DNA from: Bacillota bacterium
GTDB lineage: Bacteria > Bacillota > Clostridia > Oscillospirales > Ruminococcaceae
Direction of reading: 5' to 3'
Length of the DNA: 64,000 nucleotides
NCBI GenBank assembly: GCA_023460535.1
Contig: JAEWPV010000020.1
Coordinates: forward strand, 62,001 to 126,000
Position numbers and translations under genes: made by a program. The notes below the pieces were generated by a model. That model made no database searches. It had not been told where the DNA came from and saw nothing but the letters and a program-made list of their open reading frames with translations. Shown in pieces: positions 32,499 to 40,623 of the stretch; within the stretch, counting starts at the first letter, position 1; each line of letters opens with the position of its first letter.

Positions 32499-33138
32499 CC
32501 GCCTGTTTGATGAGATTGAACGGCACCTGCTTAAGGATGAACAGCCGTCACAATTTTTAATCGACCTATCAAAGCGACCGGAGTTTTCCCGCTATCCGTT
32601 AACCATGCTCAAACGATTGATAACTACCGAGCAATCTCCCGTTCACCACCCCGAAGGGAACGTGTGGAACCACACCCTGCTTGTAGTAGACGAAGCTGCT
32701 AAATTGCGGCATAAAAGCAAGGACGCGCGTGTACTGATGTGGTCGGCACTGCTTCACGATACCGGTAAGCCCGATACCACCAAGGTTCGAAAGGGAAAAA
32801 TCACCGCATACGATCACGACAGAGCGGGCGAAAAGTTGGCTCGTGAGTTTCTTACGCATTTTACCGATGACACCGCATTGGTCGACACCGTGTGTGGTCT
32901 GGTACGGTATCACATGCAGATATTGTATGTCGCTAAGGGCTTGCCTTTTGCGGATATTAAGGGGATGAAGCAACGCACCGATATCCGGGAAGTCGCGCTC
33001 ATCGGTTTATGTGACAGGTTAGGCAGAACCCATGCCGACCGGGAGAAGGAAGAACAGAACATCGCCCGATTTGTTGCGCAATGCACAACTGGACTTGTGA
33101 CAACCCTCGACGAAGCACAAAGTGAATTCCTGAGATAA
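32485..33138 (+). CDS. HD-domain phosphohydrolase
   Basis: A 217-residue protein with the HD superfamily metal motif: H in GNVWNHTLLVVDEA, HD in ALLHDTGKPDTT, then further H and D in YDHDRAG and LCDRLGRTHADRE. The layout resembles the HD domain associated with tRNA nucleotidyltransferases, without the polymerase part. The substrate is unknown (phosphoesters or nucleotides are likely). The ATG at 32485 lies inside the upstream small gene and lacks its own strong ribosome-binding site. An upstream in-frame codon (32464) is less likely. Confidence 0.85.
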   Translation: MSTDSRLFDEIERHLLKDEQPSQFLIDLSKRPEFSRYPLTMLKRLITTEQSPVHHPEGNVWNHTLLVVDEAAKLRHKSKDARVLMWSALLHDTGKPDTTKVRKGKITAYDHDRAGEKLAREFLTHFTDDTALVDTVCGLVRYHMQILYVAKGLPFADIKGMKQRTDIREVALIGLCDRLGRTHADREKEEQNIARFVAQCTTGLVTTLDEAQSEFLR

Positions 33139-33207
33139 AGCGTCAGAGCATCTAATCAGAGTGCATGAAAAAATCCTCTTCGAGAAAGCAATACTACAAT
33201 AATATCC

Positions 33208-33240
33208 AAAGCATCTCTCGTTAATTGGGAGATGCTTTTT
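33208..33240 (+). terminator. Terminator after the HD phosphohydrolase gene
   Basis: AAAGCATCTC (33208-33217) pairs with GAGATGCTTT (33229-33238) and is followed by further T residues. Confidence 0.85.
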
Positions 33241-33370
33241 GTTGTCGCATTTTGCGTCTGTGCTCACCGAGTTCCAGCACAGATGTGCGGAATTGCATCT
33301 AATTACCCGGAATCTTGCAAAAAATACTGCGTGCTCTGCACGGATATCGATTTCTTTTTTAAAAAAAGAC

Positions 33371-33399
33371 TGGACAATCAAAGCAAGTTGCATTATAAT
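33371..33399 (+). promoter_or_regulatory. Sigma-A-type promoter of the amino acid ABC operon
   Basis: TGGACA (33371-33376) and TATAAT (33394-33399) with a 17-bp spacer. The transcript would start near 33406, giving a leader of about 140 nt. Confidence 0.75.
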
Positions 33400-33459
33400 A
33401 AGAAAAAAGAATATTTAGTGATTATCTGGCTATAAAACGCATGATTATTACAATGGTGT

Positions 33460-33489
33460 AATGACGTACTAAGGACGTCATTATTTTTT
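33460..33489 (+). terminator. Attenuator-like hairpin in the ABC operon leader
   Basis: AATGACGT (33460-33467) pairs with ACGTCATT (33475-33482) and is followed by ATTTTTTT. It lies between promoter and first gene, so it would act by premature termination unless prevented. Confidence 0.65.
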
Positions 33490-33501
33490 TAATTTTACAG
33501 G

Positions 33502-33524
33502 GAATGCGATTGCATTCGAATCGC
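33502..33524 (+). promoter_or_regulatory. Alternative hairpins before the glnQ-like start
   Basis: GAATGC (33502-33507) can pair with GCATTC (33512-33517), or GCGATT (33506-33511) with AATCGC (33519-33524). The two cannot form together. The element ends 24 bases before the start codon, near the AAAGGAA ribosome-binding site. Confidence 0.45.
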
Positions 33525-33548
33525 TATTTTGAAAGGAACGGGATACCT

Positions 33549-34274
33549 ATGATCAAAGTGGAGAACGTCGATAAGCACTTTGGCAAGCTGCACGTGCTCA
33601 AAAACATCAACCTACATATCAAAACCGGTGAAAAGCTTGTCGTTATCGGTCCATCCGGATCAGGGAAAAGTACGCTGATTCGCTGCATGAACTATCTGGA
33701 AAAGCCGTCTGCGGGGCGTATTTTTGTTGACGGCATAGAGATGACAGCGCACAATGCGCCCATTACTAAGGTGCGGCAGTCGGTCGCAATGGTTTTTCAG
33801 AACTTCAACCTGTATCCTCATAAAACGGTAATTGAAAATCTAACACTAGCCCCAATTAAGGTGCAAGGCGTCAGCAAAGCGCAGGCGGTAGAAACCGGCA
33901 TGCAGTACCTTCAGCGCGTCGGCCTATCCGAAAAAGCAAACAGCTACCCCTCGCAGCTATCCGGTGGGCAGAAGCAACGCGTTGCTATCGCGCGTGCATT
34001 AAATATGCACCCGAAGATTATTCTGTTTGATGAGCCAACCTCCGCGCTGGACCCCGAGATGATTCAAGAGGTGCTTGATGTTATGGTCGGCCTTTCCAAA
34101 GACAACATTACCATGGTTGTGGTAACCCACGAGATGGGGTTTGCCCAACAGGTAGCCGATCGGGTCATCTTTATGGACGAGGGCGAGATTGTTGAGCAGG
34201 GCACGCCCGAGCACTTCTTTAATAACCCGTCCAGCGACCGAACCAAACTGTTTCTAAGTAAAATACTTAGATAA
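33549..34274 (+). CDS. glnQ: Polar amino acid ABC transporter ATP-binding protein
   Basis: A 241-residue ATPase of the GlnQ/HisP class. It has Walker A GPSGSGKST, the Q-loop AMVFQNFNLYPHKTV, signature LSGGQKQRVAIARAL, Walker B IILFDEPTSALDPE and the switch histidine in VVTHEMG. It energises the importer encoded by the next three genes. ATG at 33549 has AAAGGAA about 10 bases upstream; upstream in-frame codons are part of the leader. The specific amino acid cannot be told from the ATPase. Confidence 0.93.
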   Translation: MIKVENVDKHFGKLHVLKNINLHIKTGEKLVVIGPSGSGKSTLIRCMNYLEKPSAGRIFVDGIEMTAHNAPITKVRQSVAMVFQNFNLYPHKTVIENLTLAPIKVQGVSKAQAVETGMQYLQRVGLSEKANSYPSQLSGGQKQRVAIARALNMHPKIILFDEPTSALDPEMIQEVLDVMVGLSKDNITMVVVTHEMGFAQQVADRVIFMDEGEIVEQGTPEHFFNNPSSDRTKLFLSKILR

Positions 34275-34317
34275 CATAGAGCCATAACCGGCTCGACTGT
34301 CAATAAGGAAGGATGGA

Positions 34318-35178
34318 ATGAATATGAAAAAGAGAGTTTCACTGTTACTTGCCGGATTGCTGCTGTTAGCGGCATTTGCAGGATGTGCGCCGACACCGGC
34401 CGTGCCTTCTTCTCAGGAGCCCGCACCGTCGTCCGAGACACCTTCTTCTGAAGCAGCGGGGGATACGCTGCCTGCAGAGCTTCAGGCGATTGTAGATGCC
34501 GGGGTACTCAAGGTTGGCACTAAGATTGACGTACCCAACTTCGGCTACACCAACCCCGATACCAACGTAACCGAGGGTATGGAAATCGACATCGTTAAGC
34601 TGATTGCCAAAGATCTTTTGGGCGATGAGAACGCTTATGAGGTTCAGGGCGTTACCGCAGCCACACGCGGACCGCTGATCGACAACGGTGAGGTGGATTT
34701 TGTTATCGCCACCTTTACCATTACCGATGAGCGCAAGCTTTCGTACAACTTTACCCGCCCATACTACACCGATGCCATCGGCTTTTTGGTGAAGAAGGAT
34801 TTGGGTGCTTCCCAGATTACTGACCTCAACGGCAAAACCATCGGCGTAGCGCAGTCCGCTACCACCAAGGACGCATTGGAAGGCCTTGCGACCGAAAAGG
34901 GTATCTCGTTTAAATACTCTGAGTTTGCGTCTTACCCAGAGCTTAAAACCGCGCTGATTTCCGGACGTATCGACGCATTTAGCGTGGATAAATCGATCCT
35001 GCTCGGATATGTTGACGACAGCACCATGATTCTTGAGGAGGGCTTTAAGCCGCAGAATTACGGCATCGCCAGCAAGCTGGACAAAAAAGACCTCGCCGCT
35101 TATCTCGACAATTTTATCGCAGAGATTGAGGCGGACGGCACCCTTGCGGGCATCGTATCAAAATGGAATCTGGGTTAA
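34318..35178 (+). CDS. Amino acid ABC transporter substrate-binding lipoprotein
   Basis: A 286-residue extracellular solute-binding protein, family 3. The lipoprotein signal ends in LAAFAGC with C23 as the lipidation site, followed by a Ser/Pro/Glu-rich linker (about 24-55). The binding domain starts VDAGVLKVGTKIDVPNFGY and includes MEIDIVKLIAKDLLG and TRGPLIDNGEVDFVIATFTITDERK, typical of glutamine/glutamate/cystine-type binders. AAGGAAGGA precedes two nearby ATGs (34318 and 34324); either could be used. Confidence 0.92.
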   Translation: MNMKKRVSLLLAGLLLLAAFAGCAPTPAVPSSQEPAPSSETPSSEAAGDTLPAELQAIVDAGVLKVGTKIDVPNFGYTNPDTNVTEGMEIDIVKLIAKDLLGDENAYEVQGVTAATRGPLIDNGEVDFVIATFTITDERKLSYNFTRPYYTDAIGFLVKKDLGASQITDLNGKTIGVAQSATTKDALEGLATEKGISFKYSEFASYPELKTALISGRIDAFSVDKSILLGYVDDSTMILEEGFKPQNYGIASKLDKKDLAAYLDNFIAEIEADGTLAGIVSKWNLG

Positions 35179-35192
35179 TTAGCTTATAGCAC

Positions 35193-35264
35193 AGTATCGT
35201 AACGGCTTCGCCGTTTGATGAGTATGGGGCACCATGCTGCCCCATACAGCCAAACGGCGATACT
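35193..35264 (+). other. Nested stem-loop between binding-protein and permease genes
   Basis: GTATGGGGCA (35222-35231) pairs with TGCCCCATAC (35238-35247). Outside it CGCCGTTTG (35209-35217) pairs with CAAACGGCG (35251-35259), and AGTATCG (35193-35199) can pair with CGATACT (35258-35264). A competing small hairpin AACGGC/GCCGTT (35201-35215) uses one outer arm. No T-run follows directly. Such elements often stabilise or attenuate so that the binding protein is made in excess over the permeases. Confidence 0.7.
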
Positions 35265-35437
35265 ATTTGTTCTTCTGAATAATTTGCGCATAAATTGTTT
35301 ATTCCGCTTTTTGGTAAACAATGCTCAAGTTAAACATCGGCGTAAGCCTTGATTTGAGGGCGCAGCAATGCGGTGTTTTCAAACATTGTTTGGCATATTA
35401 GCTTCTATTCTGGCTATTTGTGAAAGGGATGAACCGT

Positions 35438-36151
35438 ATGTTCTCTGATACCGGAGCGTTTGCCGCATTTAAATGGGAGGCGCTGATTCGGGACTGGCCC
35501 GTTTTTGCACAGGGATTCGGCTACACCCTGCTGATTGCGGCGGGTGCCTTGACTTTGGCACTTGCGCTGGGCATACTGTTTGGCGTATTTTCCACCTCCT
35601 CCGTCTTTGTGTTGCGGGGTATCGCCCGTGTGTTTGTAGAGGTTTTTCAAAATACACCGTTACTCATACAGGTGTTTTTTCTGTTTAATGGACTTCCCCT
35701 TCTCGGTATAATCCTTGATGTTACCACAATCGGCATCTTGGGTGTCGGCATCTACCACGGTGCATACATATCGGAGGTTGTTCGTTCCGCCATCGGATCG
35801 ATTAAACGCGGTCAGTTTGAGGCCGCCTATTCACAGGGATTTAGCTATTGGCAGACGATGCGTCATATCATTCTGCCACAAGCGCAAAAGATTATGTTGC
35901 CACCGCTTACGATGCAAGCGGTAAATCTGATTAAGAATACCTCGGTCGTCGCCATCATCTCGGGCGCTGACATTATGTTTACCGCAAAATCCTGGTCCAG
36001 CGGTAATATTTATTATGGACCTGCGTATGTTGCCGCGGGCATACTGTACTTTATCATCTGCTTTCCTCTTGCAACCTATGCAAAACGGATGGAGGACAAC
36101 ACCAAGTTCGCGCCGGTTAAAGAGGGTAAAGCTACCTCGAGCGCGCGCTGA
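35438..36151 (+). CDS. Amino acid ABC transporter permease (first)
   Basis: A 237-residue HisM/GlnP-type inner-membrane permease. It has about five transmembrane helices and the conserved FVEVFQNTPLLIQVFFLFNGLP segment. The EAA loop that contacts the ATPase reads QFEAAYSQGFSYWQTMRHIILPQA. ATG at 35438 is chosen since AAAGGG ends 9 bases upstream; GTG 35420 and ATG 35429 flank or overlap that site. It is followed by a second permease, so the membrane unit is a heterodimer. Confidence 0.92.
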   Translation: MFSDTGAFAAFKWEALIRDWPVFAQGFGYTLLIAAGALTLALALGILFGVFSTSSVFVLRGIARVFVEVFQNTPLLIQVFFLFNGLPLLGIILDVTTIGILGVGIYHGAYISEVVRSAIGSIKRGQFEAAYSQGFSYWQTMRHIILPQAQKIMLPPLTMQAVNLIKNTSVVAIISGADIMFTAKSWSSGNIYYGPAYVAAGILYFIICFPLATYAKRMEDNTKFAPVKEGKATSSAR

Positions 36152-36200
36152 CACAGCACAAGCTGTTTTGTGGCAAACAATATAGGAAAGTTGGGATTCG

Positions 36201-36842
36201 ATGAAAGAGTTGTTTACGCCAAACAATATTTCGTTCATGTTAAAGGGCCTACAGCTTACTTTATATATATCGGCAATCTCAATCGGTTTAAGCATGGTGT
36301 TCGGCACCATTTTGGGGGTTCTCAGAAGCTCGATTGGCGGTATACTGGGTAAGCTAGCGGCGGTATACATAGAGGTTGTGCGCAATATTCCGAATCTGCT
36401 GTGGATTTACGTGGTTTTCATCGCGTTTCGATTGCCTTCGCTGCAGGCAGGTGTTGTAAGCTTTACCATCTTCACCACTGCCGCCATAGCCGAGATTGTC
36501 CGCGGCGGGCTAAACTCGGTGGGCAAAGGGCAATGGGAGGCAGCACGTTCGCAGGGCTTTCATGCGGTTCAAGTACTCATTCATGTTATTTTGCCACAGG
36601 CATTGCGCAGCATGGTGCCCGCTCTGGTATCGCAGTTTGTAACGGTAATAAAAGACACCTGCTTTTTGTGGTCGGTTGTCGCGATACAGGAGTTTACCGG
36701 TCAAGTCACTATCCTAATGGGACGGTATTACCAGGTAGACCAAATCTTTATGCTCTATGGAGTGCTCGCATTGGTTTACTTTGTAATCAACTATGCGATA
36801 TCCAGCTTCTCCCGTTGGCTGCATAAAAAATGGGCGTACTAA
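36201..36842 (+). CDS. Amino acid ABC transporter permease (second)
   Basis: A 213-residue permease of the same family. Its EAA loop is QWEAARSQGFHAVQVLIHVILPQA, and VRNIPNLLWIYVVFIAFRLP matches the NTPLL-type motif. With the upstream permease, the GlnQ-like ATPase and the lipoprotein it completes a polar amino acid importer. A hairpin terminator follows. Confidence 0.92.
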   Translation: MKELFTPNNISFMLKGLQLTLYISAISIGLSMVFGTILGVLRSSIGGILGKLAAVYIEVVRNIPNLLWIYVVFIAFRLPSLQAGVVSFTIFTTAAIAEIVRGGLNSVGKGQWEAARSQGFHAVQVLIHVILPQALRSMVPALVSQFVTVIKDTCFLWSVVAIQEFTGQVTILMGRYYQVDQIFMLYGVLALVYFVINYAISSFSRWLHKKWAY

Positions 36843-36892
36843 TTAACATAACGTAAAACCAAAAGGGCTACAGAAAGAGCGAAACACAAATG

Positions 36893-36945
36893 AAACAGGA
36901 TTGCATCACGGCAAGACCGTGTAAGGCAATCCTGTTTGTTATTTT
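36893..36945 (+). terminator. Terminator of the amino acid ABC operon
   Basis: AAACAGGATTGC (36893-36904) pairs with GCAATCCTGTTT (36926-36937), with an inner stem CACGG/CCGTG, followed by GTTATTTTG. It also lies 3' of the convergent regulator gene. Confidence 0.82.
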
Positions 36946-36976
36946 GTGTATTTGATTTCTGTGTAGAAAGAATAAG

Positions 36977-37360
36977 CTATCGCACTTCTTTCAGTACACC
37001 CATGAACTCCCTCATAGCATGCACCGAATCGACACTGATTACCTGCTCGATGGCACACGCATCCAGGTCGGCGGTAACCGGGTCGATTTGAAGCACATTT
37101 GTGAAAAAGGACAGCAGTGTCTGGTGCTTTTTAGAGGTTGCCTCTGCCACAGTTCGCCCCTGGGCGGTGAGATAAATCTCTTTGTAGGGCTCGTTAATCA
37201 CCAGACCCTTTTCCGCAAGCGTAGACATCGCGCTGTTGGTGCTTGCTTTGGTTACACCCAGACGCTTGGCAATATCAGAGACACGCGCGCCCTTGCCGTC
37301 AAACGAAAGCTCAAAAATTGCTTCGAGATAGTTTTCCATGGTAAACGTCAGTTTTTCCAT
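36977..37360 (-). CDS. DtxR/MntR-type regulator with altered metal site
   Basis: A 127-residue protein matching the first two domains of DtxR/MntR regulators: a winged helix (MENYLEAIFELSFDGKGARVSDIAKRLGVTKASTNSAM) and a short dimerisation/metal domain ending DACAIEQVISVDSVHAMREFM. Compared with Bacillus MntR, the first-helix Asp is Asn (MENYLE) and the His of the E-x-x-E-H motif is Gln (C-A-I-E-Q); the KKHQ histidine and one Glu remain. Metal dependence may therefore be changed. No transporter for Mn or Fe is adjacent. Confidence 0.82.
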   Translation of the reverse strand: MEKLTFTMENYLEAIFELSFDGKGARVSDIAKRLGVTKASTNSAMSTLAEKGLVINEPYKEIYLTAQGRTVAEATSKKHQTLLSFFTNVLQIDPVTADLDACAIEQVISVDSVHAMREFMGVLKEVR

Positions 37361-37491
37361 CCTGCTGCCTCCTAGCTCTGGGTAACCGAAAACGTTTTAT
37401 TTTTTATTATATCGCATATCAAGTGCAAAGAGCAACGGGTACAAAGCTGATTTCGTTCGCTTTTGCACTAATAATCGCTAAAAACAAATAA

Positions 37492-37525
37492 CCTCCCCGG
37501 GGATTTAACGAAGCCCCGAGGAGGT
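37492..37525 (-). terminator. Terminator after the S1-domain protein gene
   Basis: ACCTCC-CGGG-type arms (37492-37502 and 37515-37525) pair with one mismatch. On the minus strand TTATTTGTTTTT follows. Confidence 0.75.
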
Positions 37526-37540
37526 ATATGGTTCACACTT

Positions 37541-38467
37541 CTATTCAAATACGGTTTCCACTAGCTTTGGGCAACTGTCGGGGGAGTATTGGAACCGATC
37601 CATATGCCCTTCCGTGATATAATAGTGACATGCCGGGGTATAATAACTCGGTTCAAATGCATCAACAATAATAAGCTTAACCTTCATTTTTTCAGGCAAA
37701 AGTGATTTTATGTAAACGCTTGCGTGCTGTCCTGCATATACATCATCCTTTAACTCCGCAAGCCCCGCAAAATTTGGTGTGAGTTCCACAAACACCCCAT
37801 ATTCTTCTACGGAACGGATGATACCCGCAACCGTCTGCCCGGGCGAAAAGTACGAAGCGTTTTCCTCCCAAGTTCCCAAAAGCTCCTTGTGGGTAAGGCA
37901 AATTCTGCCCGCCCCATCAATGCTGCGTACCACCGCAAAAATGTCCTGCCCGCAACGGAACCGATCTCTGGGATGACGTATTCGGGAAACCGAGATGCTG
38001 TCAATCGGAATGAGCGACGAGATACCGCACCCTACATCCACAAATGCGCCAAACGGCTCAAGATGCGTAACCCTTGCAGGAATGATATCACCGCATATTA
38101 AATGAGATAGGTACTCCTGTCGGCATTCCTCCTGCGCCATCCTGCGGGAGAGATACGCAATGGGGCTGCCGCCTGTATCTGTTCCAAAGCCTGTTACCTT
38201 AAAGCATACGGCCTTGTTAACGCGCGAGATGATGGCAATATCCTTTGTGCTGCCATCCTCAATACCAATTGCACCCTCGCAGCGGGGTATCACCCCGCGC
38301 ATCAACCCGAGATCTACAATCAGATTGTGGTCGTTGTCGCACAGCACCGCGCGGGCTTCGAGTGTTTTATTTTGTGTATACGCATCTTGAAGTGCGGCAA
38401 GATTGCGCAAACCCTGCCTGTTTTCCGCACTTTCCCATAGTAGCCCCTCCGGTCTGTAGCTGCTCAT
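37541..38467 (-). CDS. S1 RNA-binding domain protein
   Basis: A 308-residue protein with an N-terminal region resembling a degenerate S1-like repeat (LEARAVLCDNDHNLIVDLGLMRGVIPR), followed by a clear S1 domain (GDIIPARVTHLEPFGAFVDVGCGISSLIPIDSISVSRIRHP) and another (GQTVAGIIRSVEEYGVFVELTPNFAGLAEL). It is distinct from ribosomal S1 at 10548 and has no catalytic domain that I can see. It may bind mRNA or rRNA; its role is unknown. ATG at 38467 follows GGGAGG by 10 bases. Confidence 0.82.
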   Translation of the reverse strand: MSSYRPEGLLWESAENRQGLRNLAALQDAYTQNKTLEARAVLCDNDHNLIVDLGLMRGVIPRCEGAIGIEDGSTKDIAIISRVNKAVCFKVTGFGTDTGGSPIAYLSRRMAQEECRQEYLSHLICGDIIPARVTHLEPFGAFVDVGCGISSLIPIDSISVSRIRHPRDRFRCGQDIFAVVRSIDGAGRICLTHKELLGTWEENASYFSPGQTVAGIIRSVEEYGVFVELTPNFAGLAELKDDVYAGQHASVYIKSLLPEKMKVKLIIVDAFEPSYYTPACHYYITEGHMDRFQYSPDSCPKLVETVFE

Positions 38468-38661
38468 TTCACTGCAACCTCCCATTTTTGTTTTCCCCAT
38501 TGTTCGATCAACTTTATGCCACAAATTGTGGGCTTTGTCCGAGGCCGATTGATTAGTTTATTCGGACATTAAAAACTGATTAACCAAAACAATTATATGA
38601 GAGACAACATCGGGAATAGACCAGTGAACCTACCGATTGGCGCTTGATTCACATGAGAGCA

Positions 38662-39027
38662 TTAAAATACTACGGTATCTCTGCCGCCGGCGTTGATAAT
38701 GATACTGCGCACCTTGCTTTCCGATTCCTCTGGTGCAACAACCTCAACTACGGCATCCTGGTTGTGCACATCATCGTCCTGTACGCCCTCTCCGGTCACA
38801 TCACCAGCATCATTTAGTACTACAACAGCAGCAGAGCCTATACCTATGGTGCCGGGGTACAGCGCGTTAATCGCTGGTGCAGCGGCCAGAAAATTGTCGT
38901 GAGGACCTTCTTGTCTCGGTGCAATCAACCTGATTTCCACCACCGGACACTCAGCCTCGCGAATGCGTTTAATGCAGGCCTCGGCGCGTTCTACATTATC
39001 AAAACGGGTTTTGATTAAAATATCCAT
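38662..39027 (-). CDS. Conserved-looking 121-residue protein, unrecognised
   Basis: This 121-residue acidic protein begins MDILIKTRFDNVERAEACIKRIREA, suggesting a beta-alpha-beta fold. A central GTIGIGSAAVVVLNDAGDV segment and an acidic DDDVHNQDAVVEVV stretch follow, and it ends with a glycine-aspartate turn (NAGGRDTVVF). It has no signal peptide or transmembrane helix. AAGGAG precedes the ATG. I do not recognise the family, and neighbours give no functional context. Confidence 0.65.
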   Translation of the reverse strand: MDILIKTRFDNVERAEACIKRIREAECPVVEIRLIAPRQEGPHDNFLAAAPAINALYPGTIGIGSAAVVVLNDAGDVTGEGVQDDDVHNQDAVVEVVAPEESESKVRSIIINAGGRDTVVF

Positions 39028-39202
39028 ACGGTTACTCCTTTAAGCATTTTACACACGGCTTTATTGATTCATCAGTTATTCTGTCCGCTTGCCTCAATAT
39101 TAACAGCATTTTTTTACGGCAAAATATTCTGACTTATGTATGACGCGCCTTAAAAGCGAAACAAGTGGCAACACAAGCCAAGTTCCATACCCGATAAAAG
39201 GT

Positions 39203-39232
39203 TTGATTTATGACTGTTTTTAGTGGTATAAT
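39203..39232 (+). promoter_or_regulatory. Sigma-A-type promoter for DUF951-prfA operon
   Basis: TTGATT (39203-39208), 18 bp, TATAAT (39227-39232), about 50 bases before the DUF951 start. Confidence 0.65.
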
Positions 39233-39285
39233 AATCGAATAGTAATTATTGTTGCTTAATTTAAGTTGCAAGGGAGAAATCGGTT

Positions 39286-39474
39286 GTGGACGTTCGCCCG
39301 GGGGACATCTTGGAGATGAAAAAGAATCATCCCTGCGGGGAAAAGCGTTTTTTGGTAACCCGTTCGGGTATGGATTTTCGCATTCGATGCCTGAAATGCG
39401 GACGTGAGGTGCTGGTTGCCCGCGCCAAGATAGAGAAGAACATTAAACGGATTATCAGGGAGCCGGAGCAGTAG
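39286..39474 (+). CDS. DUF951 family protein
   Basis: A 62-residue protein. Its motifs match the small Firmicutes family DUF951: D-I-L-E-M-K-K-N-H-P-C-G at the N-terminus, then RIRCLKCGREVLV and a C-terminal KIEKNIKRI. The HPCG and C-x-x-C cysteines could bind zinc, and the fold is probably OB-like. Function is unknown. GTG is the start, with AAGGGAG upstream. It leads an operon with prfA, tsaC, coaE and an aminopeptidase. Confidence 0.88.
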   Translation: MDVRPGDILEMKKNHPCGEKRFLVTRSGMDFRIRCLKCGREVLVARAKIEKNIKRIIREPEQ

Positions 39475-39535
39475 CGTTGCTTACTGCTCAAGGCTGATTA
39501 TACCGATATATTTACCGGAAAGGCATGACGATAGA

Positions 39536-40618
39536 ATGATGTACGACAAGCTGGAGTTTGTAGAACAACGTTATAACGAGATTAACGACCGACTGATGCA
39601 GCCGGGTATCGCCAACGACCAAGAGGCATACAAGGTGCTGATGAGGGAGTATAAATCCCTTACCCCTGTAGTGGAGAAGTACAAGGAATACGCCGATGCT
39701 AAGGCGGATATGGATGAAGCCAGAGAGATGCTCGACGCGGGAGGGCTTGAAAAGGACTTCCGTTCTATGGTAGAAGAGCAGCTTGTCGATAGCAAGCAGA
39801 GGCTGGAGACGCTAACCGAGGAGCTTCGCCTGCTGCTTCTGCCCAGAGACCCGAACGATGACAAGAACGTTATTATCGAAATTCGCGGCGGCGCAGGCGG
39901 CGAGGAGGCGGCGTTATTTGCCAACTCGTTGATGCGCATGTATACCATGTACGCCGAAAAAAAGCGCTTTAAATGCGAGATCCTTAACGTCAACGAGACT
40001 GAGCTTGGCGGCATAAAAGAGGTCAGCTTCAGTATCGAGGGCGACGGTGCGTATTCCCGCTTTAAGTACGAAAGCGGGGTACACCGCGTACAGCGTGTGC
40101 CGGAGACCGAAACGCAAGGGCGCATCCACACCTCAACCGTAACCGTAGCGGTGCTGATAGAGGCAGAAGAAGTGGAACTGGAGATAGCCCCCGGAGACCT
40201 TGATATTGCGACCTTCCGCGCCAGCGGTGCGGGTGGGCAGCACGTAAACAAAACCGAGTCGGCTATCCGCATTACGCATCTCCCGACGGGTGTGGTGGTT
40301 GAGTGCCAGGATGAACGAAGCCAGTACAAAAATAAGGACAGGGCAATGAAGATTCTGCGTTCCCGTCTGCTTGAAGAGAAGCGGCGCGCGCAGGAGAGTG
40401 AGATAGCCGCCGAACGCCGCTCTCAGGTAGGTACCGGTGACCGCTCCGAACGCATCCGCACCTATAACTACCCGCAGGGGCGTGTGACCGATCACCGCAT
40501 TGGGCTAACCTTATACCGCATTGATGAGATTTTAAACGGAGATATTGATGAGGTTATCGATGCCCTGACCACCTACGATCAGGCGGAAAAGCTCAAGAAT
40601 ATGGGCGAGGATCAATAA
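39536..40618 (+). CDS. prfA: Peptide chain release factor 1
   Basis: A 360-residue class I release factor recognising UAA and UAG and triggering peptidyl-tRNA hydrolysis. The GGQ motif lies in SGAGGQHVNKTESAIRITH, and the tripeptide anticodon region reads VQRVPETETQGRIHTS, a P-E-T version of the usual PxT. Length is normal. Two adjacent ATGs (39536, 39539) are possible starts. The usual partner methyltransferase prmC is not next to it in this window. Confidence 0.96.
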   Translation: MMYDKLEFVEQRYNEINDRLMQPGIANDQEAYKVLMREYKSLTPVVEKYKEYADAKADMDEAREMLDAGGLEKDFRSMVEEQLVDSKQRLETLTEELRLLLLPRDPNDDKNVIIEIRGGAGGEEAALFANSLMRMYTMYAEKKRFKCEILNVNETELGGIKEVSFSIEGDGAYSRFKYESGVHRVQRVPETETQGRIHTSTVTVAVLIEAEEVELEIAPGDLDIATFRASGAGGQHVNKTESAIRITHLPTGVVVECQDERSQYKNKDRAMKILRSRLLEEKRRAQESEIAAERRSQVGTGDRSERIRTYNYPQGRVTDHRIGLTLYRIDEILNGDIDEVIDALTTYDQAEKLKNMGEDQ

Positions 40619-40623
40619 TACTG

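Larger units (their letters stand above)
33139..33548. other. Intergenic region and leader of the amino acid transporter operon
   Basis: About 410 bases without a gene. It holds the terminator of the HD gene, a strong promoter (33371-33399), a terminator-like hairpin in the leader (33460-33489) and a pair of mutually exclusive hairpins (33502-33524), each listed separately. Confidence 0.7.

Noticed and set aside
33400..33548. T-box or lysine/glycine riboswitch before the transporter
   Set aside because: I see no T-box sequence or specifier-loop layout and no glycine or lysine aptamer core. Only generic hairpins are present.
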